From assembly GCA_945874515.1 (NCBI GenBank), contig CAMCHA010000225.1, forward strand, positions 1 through 5,122: DNA of 5,122 bases. The letters are read 5' to 3'. Both the position numbers and the translations under genes were made by a program. Shown here piece after piece: positions 1-5,122 of the stretch. Every line of letters begins with the position of its first letter. Within the stretch, counting starts at the first letter, position 1. Under the pieces are notes generated by a model. The model searched no databases. It saw only the letters and a program-made list of their open reading frames with translations, and was not told the origin of the DNA. The DNA is from Asaia bogorensis. Its GTDB lineage: Bacteria; Pseudomonadota; Alphaproteobacteria; Acetobacterales; Acetobacteraceae.

Positions 1-315
1 GCTAAGCACTATCAACTTCCAAAAAAACCAGATGCAATTGTCAAACAACAAAAAAGAACCAGCAACAGAATGCCCCAAGGCACCCCACATTGCCGGCCCC
101 CTTAACTCCACCAATCATCGGCAGGGCAGAAATACTAGCCAGTAATCACTAACCAGTCAAGCCCAAAAAACGACAACCAACACAGTGAACGGGCTTCTAG
201 TACCACAAACAAAACACGTCAAGCGGGGCGCCAGATGCCGTGAAACCGAGCTAAAAATCCGCAACACCCTGTTATACAATAATTTTTTGATCAACGCCGC
301 CCAGTACCCTTAACT
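1..315. other. Gene-free, A/C-biased stretch
   Basis: No convincing coding region, tRNA or mobile-element end is visible on either strand. A hand count of positions 1-300 gives A 114, C 92, G 49 and T 45. That is 47% GC, with 69% A+C on the + strand, clearly unlike the GC-rich genes to the right. Runs of A occur near 21-27, 50-55 and 165-170. Within it are a small direct repeat (134-159) and a 6-bp inverted repeat, AAGCCC at 159-164 against GGGCTT at 191-196, with a long spacer. It lies just past the stop codon of the enolase-superfamily gene, so it would serve as that gene's 3' trailer. I see no hairpin followed by a T-run that would be a standard terminator. Confidence 0.6.
134..159. repeat. 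Short imperfect direct repeat, 14-bp period
   Basis: ACTAGCCAGTAA at 134-145 is followed by ACTAACCAGTCA at 148-159, a 10 of 12 match. It sits in the gene-free left end. It could be a small duplication or chance in a biased sequence. No function is assigned. Confidence 0.3.
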
Positions 316-1410
316 TCACCATTCAGGCTCCAACCCCAACCCCGGGCCTTTTGGCACAAAAATTTCACCATTGGCCGGCAGAAGATGCTGCCCAAAAGGC
401 GGCTTCTGCAGGTCCGCAAAATAAATCTCCAAGGGCTCGGCCACCTCCATCGCCGCGAGGAAATGCAGGCTCGCCAGCAGCCCAGGTCCAAAATACGGGC
501 AATGGGGCACCACCCGCAGGCCGGCACCTTGCGCCAGCTCCGCCACCTCAAGCATCGCGGTAAGCCCGCCGACCTTGGTCACGCTGGGTTGAAGGATACC
601 GGCCGCGCCGGCTTCAATCATTCGGCAGAAATCCTCAGGGTTCGATGCATTCTCGCCCGCCGCGATGGCACAGGGGGATGCCGCGCGTACCCGCGCCATG
701 GTTGCGTGATCCTCAGGCGGCCAGGTCGGTTCCTCAACCCAGGCAACACCGAGATTCTTCACTGCCTCGCAGAAGTCCAACGCGTCACTCTCACTATCCC
801 AAGCACAATTGATATCGAGCATGAGCGGGATGTCGGCTGGCGTCGCACCACGCGCAGCACGGATGCAGCCGAGATCAATTTCATGCAGTTTGATATCACG
901 ATACCCGCGCCGCACAGCCTCAGCCGCATTGCGCGCGACATCTTCCGGATTGCCGTAGCGCAACAGGCTGGCATAAGCGCGAACCTTATCCCGCCCAGCA
1001 TCACCCAGCAGTGCATGCAAGGGCTTTCCTGCGCATTTTCCAGCAATATCCCAAAGCGCAATATCAATTGCGGAAATGCCGAAGGTTACGGGGCCGTTAC
1101 GGCCAAAATTATGAAAGCGCTTTTGCAGCATACGATTAAGTGCACCGATATCCCGCGCATCCTGACCAACACAGGCTGGCGCAATCAGCCGATCAATCGC
1201 ATCACGCGTTGTATCCACCAGGGTGAATCCAAAACCCTCTCCCCACCCATGAATGCCCTGATCCGTTTCGACCTTTACCAGCAGCGTATCCATGGTCTTG
1301 AGCGCCAGATTGCCGCCTGTTGCGCGGCTTGAACCGCCCACTGCATCAAGGCCAACCCCATAGGTAAAGGCGCTACGATGAATCCGGGTTTCGATCCGCG
1401 TGATCTTCAT
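316..1410 (-). CDS. Mandelate racemase/muconate lactonizing enzyme family protein (enolase superfamily, probable acid-sugar or organic-acid dehydratase)
   Basis: This 364-residue protein has the usual length and layout of the family: an N-terminal capping domain (about 1-125), a beta/alpha barrel, and a C-terminal GPGLGLE segment that completes the cap. Magnesium ligands can be placed at D199 (LDIN), E226 (VEEP) and E253 (AGEN). H303 (VPHCPYFG) and E328 match the catalytic His and the late Glu of mandelate racemase; the E253-to-H303 spacing equals that from E247 to H297 there. Two positions differ. The second-strand motif is K174-L-H176 rather than KxK, and S276 (LQPSVTKVGG) stands where the Asp of the His-Asp dyad normally sits. 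Family members remove a proton alpha to a carboxylate, giving racemization, cycloisomerization or dehydration. The substrate cannot be told from sequence; acid-sugar dehydration is a guess from family habits. The enzyme should be cytoplasmic, as no signal peptide is seen. The ATG at 1408-1410 has a good ribosome site (AAAGGAT). It is divergent from a TctC-type binding protein, which suggests a common acid substrate. Confidence 0.9.
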   Translation of the reverse strand: MKITRIETRIHRSAFTYGVGLDAVGGSSRATGGNLALKTMDTLLVKVETDQGIHGWGEGFGFTLVDTTRDAIDRLIAPACVGQDARDIGALNRMLQKRFHNFGRNGPVTFGISAIDIALWDIAGKCAGKPLHALLGDAGRDKVRAYASLLRYGNPEDVARNAAEAVRRGYRDIKLHEIDLGCIRAARGATPADIPLMLDINCAWDSESDALDFCEAVKNLGVAWVEEPTWPPEDHATMARVRAASPCAIAAGENASNPEDFCRMIEAGAAGILQPSVTKVGGLTAMLEVAELAQGAGLRVVPHCPYFGPGLLASLHFLAAMEVAEPLEIYFADLQKPPFGQHLLPANGEIFVPKGPGLGLEPEW

Positions 1411-1416
1411 GCTGAG

Positions 1417-1423
1417 ATCCTTT
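1417..1423 (-). promoter_or_regulatory. Ribosome binding site of the enolase-superfamily gene
   Basis: Read on the minus strand this is AAAGGAT, ending 6 nt before the ATG at 1410. It supports that start codon. Confidence 0.6.
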
Positions 1424-1494
1424 CGTCATAGCTTGCAGTTTTGCGTCACCTTCGCGATCATGGCATTTGAACTGAAAGAACAAAAGATCGGAAC

Positions 1495-1500
1495 AGGAGG
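1495..1500 (+). promoter_or_regulatory. Strong Shine-Dalgarno of tctC that fixes its start
   Basis: A perfect AGGAGG lies 10 nt before the ATG at 1511. The same frame is open upstream to an ATG at 1400, but that longer version would overlap the divergent gene and put 37 residues in front of a good signal peptide. The 1511 start is therefore preferred. Confidence 0.8.
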
Positions 1501-1510
1501 AACGCCCATC

Positions 1511-2476
1511 ATGATACGATCATTTATCGCCACACTCTTTGCCATGTTGTTCGCCACGCCGCTTGCGGCGCAGGAGAATTTCCCCAATCGTCCCATACGA
1601 ATCATCGTGCCCTTTGCTGCGGGCGGCCCTAGCGACATTGTGGCCCGTCTCCTCGCACCCAAAATGATGATGGTGCTTGGCCAGCCGGTAATCGTTGATA
1701 ATCGCCCCGGCGCAGGCGGTGTCACGGGCGTTGATGTTGCCGCGAAAGCGGCACCTGATGGTTATACCATCGCACTTGGCAGCGCTGGCGGCGTTGCGAT
1801 TTCACCGCAGCTCGATCGTGGTACGCCTTACGATCCCATGCGCGACCTTACGCCATTGACGTTGGGTGTTCTTGTGCCTGAACCCATTGTCGTATCCTCA
1901 GCGACACCCTTCCGTTCCCTCCAGGAACTCATCGCCGCAGCGCGTGCACAACCCGGCAAGATCAACCAGGGCTCGACCGGTTCGGGAAGTCTGCCGCATT
2001 TGGCTGGCGAATTATTGAAAAACGCGACGGGGATCGAGTTGACGCATGTGCCCTATCGCGGCGGTGCACCACTCACGACCGCCCTGATCCAAAATGAGGT
2101 TCAGGTTGGGCTGGCTGATCTACCGATCCTGCTGCCGCAAATTCGCGCTGGTACGATTCGCGCGCTGGCCGTTGGCTCTGCACAGCGCCTACCATGGTTG
2201 CCTGATGTGCCCACCATGATTGAGCTTGGATATCCCGGTGTGGATACGAATAATTGGCACGGATTTGTGGCACCTGCGCGCGTGCCTGAGCCTATCCTGG
2301 AACGGCTGCACGGCGCCCTGGCAGGCGCCATAAAGGACCCCGAGATATCGCGTCAACTATTCGATCAAGGCGCCGTTCCTGGCGGCAATAGCCGCGTAGA
2401 ATTTGGTGACTTTATCAAAGCCGAAATGGCCAAATGGGGCGAGGTCATTCGGCGCGGTAATATCCGCGCCGATTGA
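1511..2476 (+). CDS. Tripartite tricarboxylate transporter substrate-binding protein (Bug/TctC family)
   Basis: This 321-residue periplasmic binding protein has the length normal for the family. Residues 1-20 form a signal peptide: an Arg near the start, a hydrophobic core, then TPLAA with likely cleavage before QENF. The mature start carries the family signature FPNRPIRIIVPFAAGG followed by PSD (residues 24-42), and its loop with D42 normally helps hold the carboxylate ligand. Further family features are the DNRPGAGG segment (63-70), APDGYT (81-86), the HVPYRGGAP segment (179-187) and the C-terminal KWGEVIRR helix (308-315). Such proteins bind carboxylates (citrate, other di- and tricarboxylates, aromatic acids) and hand them to the TctA/TctB membrane pair. 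Neither membrane partner is in the window, so it may be an orphan binder, which is common where this family is expanded. Its divergent neighbour acts on carboxylates, which suggests a linked uptake and catabolism function. The ligand itself is unknown. Confidence 0.93.
   Translation: MIRSFIATLFAMLFATPLAAQENFPNRPIRIIVPFAAGGPSDIVARLLAPKMMMVLGQPVIVDNRPGAGGVTGVDVAAKAAPDGYTIALGSAGGVAISPQLDRGTPYDPMRDLTPLTLGVLVPEPIVVSSATPFRSLQELIAAARAQPGKINQGSTGSGSLPHLAGELLKNATGIELTHVPYRGGAPLTTALIQNEVQVGLADLPILLPQIRAGTIRALAVGSAQRLPWLPDVPTMIELGYPGVDTNNWHGFVAPARVPEPILERLHGALAGAIKDPEISRQLFDQGAVPGGNSRVEFGDFIKAEMAKWGEVIRRGNIRAD
2445..2476. terminator. Strong hairpin spanning the tctC stop codon, possible bidirectional terminator or 3'-end structure
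   Basis: The left arm TCATTCGGCGCGG (2445-2457) and right arm CCGCGCCGATTGA (2464-2476) pair at 12 of 13 positions around a TAATAT loop. The inner 9 bp are perfect and mostly G/C. The right arm ends exactly at the tctC TGA. No T-run follows on the + strand (AAAAATCG comes next) or on the minus strand, so this is not a textbook intrinsic terminator. Its place between two convergent genes makes a transcription-end or mRNA-stability role likely, but that role is inferred. Confidence 0.55.
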
Positions 2477-2496
2477 AAAATCGTCGATTGAAACTC
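2467..2496. repeat. 15-bp near-tandem repeat at the convergent gene ends
   Basis: CGCCGATTGAAA (2467-2478) recurs as CGTCGATTGAAA (2482-2493), 11 of 12 identical with a 15-bp period. It covers the tctC stop codon, nearly all of the 18-bp gap and the first bases of the gltX stop codon. It also creates a small foldback, CGATT-GAAA-AATCG (2470-2483), that competes with the larger hairpin. Confidence 0.5.
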
Positions 2497-3889
2497 AGCT
2501 GGCAGCGGCGAGGATGCGCAAAGTCGCCTCCTCCCGCCCAAGTGCCCAAAGCACAGCATCAATCGGCGGGCTGGTGGTGCTGCCGCTCAGCGCCGCACGC
2601 AAAGGCTGCGCCACCTGGCCCAGCTTGATGCCCTTTACTTCGCAGTAATCGCGCAACCACTGATCCAGATCGCTCCGTTCCCAGGGCGCTGTCTGCAAAA
2701 AAGCGGCAAGGTCGGCAAGGCGCGCTTTTGCTTCTGGCGTCAGCAAAGCCTCTGCCTTGGCTTCCATAAGGGGCGGGCCATCCTGCACCGCAAAGACCAC
2801 TGCCCCCGTCAGTTCTTCCAGCGTCTTCGCCCTTTCCTTCAAGGCAGGCATCAGCATCCGCACGCGCTTGGCACCATCAGTTCCAAATAGCACAGTGCGC
2901 TTGGCTAGCCGTTCCAGGACATCGCGCGTCAGCAGATCATCATCGGCCAGGCGCAGATATTGCCCGTTCAAATGCGTGAGCTTCGCGTAATCCATGCGCG
3001 CCGCTGCGCGCCCAACATCCTTAATGTCAAAGAGCGTCACCGCCCGATCGCGCGGGATGAATTCCTCATCCCCATGGCCCCAGCCAAGCCGTAACAGATA
3101 ATTGCAGACGGCATCGGGCAGATAGCCTTGCTCACGGAAATCCAGCACGGAAACGGCGCCATGGCGTTTCGAAAGCTTCGCGCCATCCGCACCATGGATC
3201 AAAGGCACATGGGCGAAATGCGGCCGGTGCCAGCCCATCGCGTCATAGACCATGCATTGGCGAAAAGTATTCGTCAGATGATCATCGCCGCGGATCACAT
3301 GGGTGATGCGCATATCGTGATCATCCACCACCACGGCATGCAGATAAGTGGGCGTGCCATCGCTGCGCAGGATGATCATGTCATCCAATTCGCCATTGGC
3401 GACGCGCACTTCGCCCTGCACCAGATCCGGCACAATGGTCTCGCCTTCAAGCGGCGCCTTGATGCGAATGGCAAAGGGCTTGCCGGCCTGTTCCAGGCCA
3501 GGTTCACGATCCCGCCAACGGCGGTCATACCGTGGTGGGCGACCTTCCGCCGCAGCGCGTTCGCGCATTTCGGCCAGTTCTTCCGGCGTCGCCCAGCAGC
3601 GATAGGCCTTGCCCATGGCCAGCAGAGCCTCCGCGATTTCGCGGTGCCGTGATTCTCGCTGCGCCTGAAACACCGGCGGTTCATCGGGCGAAAGCCCAAG
3701 CCAAGCCAGGCTATCCTGGATCTGATCAACCGCTTCCCGGGTGGAGCGTTCGCGGTCCGTATCCTCGATACGCAGCAGGTATTCCCCGCCGTGGTGGCGC
3801 GCAAAAAGCCAGTTGAACAAAGCGGTGCGAGCCCCGCCGATATGCAGATAGCCGGTGGGGGATGGGGCGAAGCGCGTGCGAACTGTCAT
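2495..3889 (-). CDS. gltX: Glutamyl-tRNA synthetase
   Basis: This 464-residue class I aminoacyl-tRNA synthetase charges tRNA-Glu with glutamate in the cytoplasm, and the length is normal for the bacterial enzyme. The N-terminal RFAPSPTGYLHIGG (6-19) carries the HIGH-type ATP-binding motif as HIGG. LLRIEDTD (38-45) and HVIRGDDHLTNT (197-208) are standard active-site segments. KLSKRHG (238-244) is the KMSKS-type loop. The C-terminal part (about 300-464) is the helical anticodon-binding domain, ending near GREEATLRI. Only one Cys (C98) is left of the zinc-knuckle pattern known from E. coli, so a zinc site is probably absent. Many alphaproteobacteria have two gltX copies or a non-discriminating enzyme that also charges tRNA-Gln; sequence alone does not settle which this is. 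The ATG at 3887-3889 is the only sensible start. The nearest AGGAG (3905-3909) is 15 nt away, longer than usual. It is divergent from comEC and convergent with tctC. Confidence 0.98.
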   Translation of the reverse strand: MTVRTRFAPSPTGYLHIGGARTALFNWLFARHHGGEYLLRIEDTDRERSTREAVDQIQDSLAWLGLSPDEPPVFQAQRESRHREIAEALLAMGKAYRCWATPEELAEMRERAAAEGRPPRYDRRWRDREPGLEQAGKPFAIRIKAPLEGETIVPDLVQGEVRVANGELDDMIILRSDGTPTYLHAVVVDDHDMRITHVIRGDDHLTNTFRQCMVYDAMGWHRPHFAHVPLIHGADGAKLSKRHGAVSVLDFREQGYLPDAVCNYLLRLGWGHGDEEFIPRDRAVTLFDIKDVGRAAARMDYAKLTHLNGQYLRLADDDLLTRDVLERLAKRTVLFGTDGAKRVRMLMPALKERAKTLEELTGAVVFAVQDGPPLMEAKAEALLTPEAKARLADLAAFLQTAPWERSDLDQWLRDYCEVKGIKLGQVAQPLRAALSGSTTSPPIDAVLWALGREEATLRILAAAS

Positions 3890-3903
3890 GGTGTGCTGAT
3901 CAT
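3886..3903 (-). other. Five-codon upstream ORF overlapping the gltX start (ATGA)
   Basis: On the minus strand ATG at 3903 opens MISTP and then stops with a TGA that shares bases with the gltX ATG. AGGAG lies only 1 nt before this ATG but 15 nt before that of gltX, so the spacing is unusual for both. It could be chance, a translational-coupling device, or simply a long-spaced gltX ribosome site. Confidence 0.25.
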
Positions 3904-4059
3904 TCTCCTGATGGATTGCCTTTAAACCACAAGCCGCTCTGGGGGAATCTAGCGTTGAAGGGGGCTCGGTAGATCAATTCCCTATTTGGTTGTCGGGTGA
4001 ACTCCATATAAACTTATGGTTGTGCTTCTGCCATCCTCCTCCGCGTCCTTGGTAAGGCC
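3890..4059. promoter_or_regulatory. Divergent gltX/comEC control region
   Basis: These 170 bp separate the start codons of gltX and comEC and should hold both promoters. For comEC the clearest element is a -10-like TATAAA at 4007-4012, 5 of 6 with consensus, with a weak TTGGTT (3986-3991) at a short 15-bp spacing. A start of transcription near 4019 would give a leader of about 40 nt. For gltX I find only weak pairs on the minus strand and do not choose one. Confidence 0.4.
4004..4019. repeat. Small inverted repeat overlapping the comEC -10 candidate
   Basis: CCATA (4004-4008) and TATGG (4015-4019) are perfect inverted copies around a 6-bp spacer, and the interval contains TATAAA (4007-4012). 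It could be an operator half-site pair, but 5-bp arms arise easily by chance. Confidence 0.25.
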
Positions 4060-4063
4060 ATGA
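4016..4063 (+). other. Possible 15-codon leader ORF overlapping the comEC start (ATGA)
   Basis: ATG at 4016 opens MVVLLPSSSASLVRP and ends with a TGA at 4061-4063, overlapping the comEC ATG by the classic ATGA arrangement. comEC itself has only a poor ribosome site (AAGG, 2 nt before ATG), so coupling would make sense. Against this, no good ribosome site precedes the leader, and the best -10 candidate would start transcription at or after its ATG. Confidence 0.25.
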
Positions 4064-5122
4064 CGGCAATCGCGGTCAGCTGGTGCGCGATCCTGACACG
4101 GGCGCAAGAAGCCTTTGCGGCGGAGCGTCAGCAGCAAGCGCTCTGGCTGCCGATCGCCATGGGCGCGGGCATCCTTTTCTATTTCAGCCTGCGCACGGAA
4201 CCTGATGGTCGCCTGATGTGGCTCGCGCCCCCCCTGATCATTGCTGCCTTTATCCTGGCGCGACGCCTACCCTTTTGCGGTTGGCTTTGCTCCATGGTGG
4301 CCGCGTGCAGCTTCGGTTTCGCCGTCGTGCTTTGGCACGCGCAAAGGGCATCCCCCCCAAATACACCGCCGTCGCGAGCAATGGTGATTGAAGGCATTGT
4401 CCAGAATGTCGAAGCGCTGCCCCAGGGGCTGAGGGTCACCTTGGCACAGGCTCGACTTGGACCTGAGGCACCCATCCTTGAGCGTAGCTTGCGCCTGCGC
4501 CTGCGTAATGATGACCCTGCACGGCCCGCACCGGGCGATCTGCTGCGCGTCAGGGCGCTGATTCGCCCGCCCGCAGCACCGGCCTATCCAGGAGCCTGGG
4601 ATTTCCAACGCACCGCTTTTTTCAGCGGCCAAGGCGGCGTGGGCTTCGCCATTGGCCCCGCCGAGGTGACGCCAGGCGCAGGGCAAGCGCCGGCGCTATC
4701 GGGCTTACGAACAACACTCGAAGCACGCGTGATGGCCGCCCTGCCCGGCCCCGCTGGCGCGATCTCCGCTGCGTTGCTGACTGGCAGCCAAAGCGCCATT
4801 CCAACCGCTGATCTGAATGCCATGCGCGACTCAGGATTGGCGCATCTGCTGTCTGTCTCAGGTCTGCATATCGCGATTGTGATGAGCGTGTCCTTTTGGG
4901 TCTGCCGCTTGCTACTTGCATTGTATCGCCCTCTGGCGCTGCGCGTTCCCGGCAAGTTGCTTGCCGGCTGCGCCGCGCTGCTCGCGGGTGGCTTTTACAT
5001 GTTGCTGACCGGCGCGCAGGTACCCATGCAGCGCAGCTTCGCCATGGCCTGCCTTGTCACGCTTGCCATTCTGGCAGGGCGCAAAGCGATATCGCTACGC
5101 GGCCTTGCCTGGGCTGCGGCGG
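4060..5122 (+). CDS. comEC: ComEC/Rec2-family DNA internalization protein, N-terminal part (cut by window end)
   Basis: The 354 visible codons are open to the window edge. ComEC is the inner-membrane channel that carries single-stranded DNA into the cytoplasm during natural transformation. Residues about 29-92 contain hydrophobic membrane segments (WLPIAMGAGILFYF, then APPLIIAAFILA). Residues about 105-205 fit the soluble OB-like domain, with the conserved PGAWDFQRTAFFSGQGG near 177-193. The competence domain begins around 235: ALLTG (238-242), MRDSGLAHLLSVSGLHIAI (255-273) and TGAQVPMQRSFAM (317-329) are strong family signatures. More membrane helices follow and the protein continues past 5122; a C-terminal nuclease-like domain cannot be judged here. 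ATG at 4060 is the first ATG, GTG or TTG after the in-frame stop at 4009. Its ribosome site is weak, with AAGG very close to the ATG. It is divergent from gltX, a neighbourhood I recall from alphaproteobacteria. Presence of comEC does not by itself show that the strain is naturally competent. Confidence 0.95.
   Translation, partial: MTAIAVSWCAILTRAQEAFAAERQQQALWLPIAMGAGILFYFSLRTEPDGRLMWLAPPLIIAAFILARRLPFCGWLCSMVAACSFGFAVVLWHAQRASPPNTPPSRAMVIEGIVQNVEALPQGLRVTLAQARLGPEAPILERSLRLRLRNDDPARPAPGDLLRVRALIRPPAAPAYPGAWDFQRTAFFSGQGGVGFAIGPAEVTPGAGQAPALSGLRTTLEARVMAALPGPAGAISAALLTGSQSAIPTADLNAMRDSGLAHLLSVSGLHIAIVMSVSFWVCRLLLALYRPLALRVPGKLLAGCAALLAGGFYMLLTGAQVPMQRSFAMACLVTLAILAGRKAISLRGLAWAAA

Larger units (their letters stand above)
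1411..1510. promoter_or_regulatory. Divergent intergenic control region of the dehydratase-like gene and tctC
   Basis: These 100 bp separate two start codons facing apart, so both promoters must lie here or just inside the genes. Matches to sigma-70 boxes are poor. The best rightward pair I find is TTGCAG (1433-1438) and GATCAT (1456-1461) with a 17-bp spacer, matching 3 and 4 of 6 consensus bases. I see no clear long inverted repeat as an operator. No regulator gene lies in the window. Confidence 0.4.

Noticed and set aside
272..294. Promoter-like TACAAT (275-280) on + and TATAAC on minus near the end of the enolase-superfamily gene
   Set aside because: No -35 box at acceptable spacing and no gene in the right place downstream; expected in an AT-rich patch.
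281..294. T-run and TTGATCAA palindrome as an intrinsic terminator for the minus-strand gene
   Set aside because: The palindrome has no loop or GC stem, and the T-run is on the wrong strand and side for a leftward transcript.
1..315. tRNA, small RNA or CRISPR in the gene-free stretch
   Set aside because: No cloverleaf, no regularly spaced repeats and no clear promoter-terminator pair were found by eye.
385..1332. Long + strand ORF of 315 codons opposite the enolase-superfamily gene
   Set aside because: It lies wholly inside a gene with clear catalytic motifs on the other strand, has no family features, and has a low-complexity basic start. It is a shadow ORF of GC-rich coding sequence.
1400..1510. 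Earlier start for the TctC-family protein at 1400
   Set aside because: It would overlap the divergent start codon and place 37 residues before a normal signal peptide; the AGGAGG at 1495-1500 supports 1511.
3128..3652. + strand ORF of 174 codons inside gltX
   Set aside because: It is antisense to conserved gltX motifs and rich in His and Ile in a manner typical of reverse-frame reading; no ribosome site or family match is seen.
4267..4955. Minus-strand ORFs opposite comEC
   Set aside because: They overlap the strongly recognised ComEC reading frame and show no domain pattern.

Overview
The window looks like a chromosomal piece of a GC-rich proteobacterium. It is most likely an alphaproteobacterium, perhaps near Acetobacteraceae/Rhodospirillales. 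This is inferred from the style of the glutamyl-tRNA synthetase, from its position next to comEC (a neighbourhood I recall from alphaproteobacteria), and from a Bug/TctC-type binding protein. No rRNA, tRNA, CRISPR array, transposase or phage gene is visible.

Layout from left to right. Positions 1-315 hold no gene; the stretch is AT-richer than the rest and strongly A/C-biased on the + strand. Positions 316-1410 (-) encode an enolase-superfamily enzyme of the mandelate racemase/muconate lactonizing type. After a 100-bp divergent gap, 1511-2476 (+) encodes a secreted solute-binding protein of the tripartite tricarboxylate transporter (Bug/TctC) family. Its 3' end carries a strong hairpin that includes the stop codon. 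Only 18 bp further on, convergent, is the end of gltX (2495-3889, -), glutamyl-tRNA synthetase. A 170-bp divergent gap then leads to comEC (4060 to beyond 5122, +), the DNA-uptake channel protein, which is cut off by the window end.

The genes form two divergent pairs. The gltX/comEC pair is housekeeping plus competence. The dehydratase-like gene and tctC form a small accessory catabolic pair: the binding protein would capture an organic or sugar acid in the periplasm, and the enolase-superfamily enzyme would act on an acid in the cytoplasm. A shared substrate is inferred only from the pairing. The membrane subunits TctA and TctB are not in the window.

I see no clearly new multi-gene system. 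The points most worth checking are the unusual active-site pattern of the enolase-superfamily enzyme (KxH, and Ser in place of the dyad Asp), the hairpin spanning the tctC stop codon, tiny ORFs that end in an ATGA overlap with the start codons of both comEC and gltX, and the strand-biased gene-free left end.
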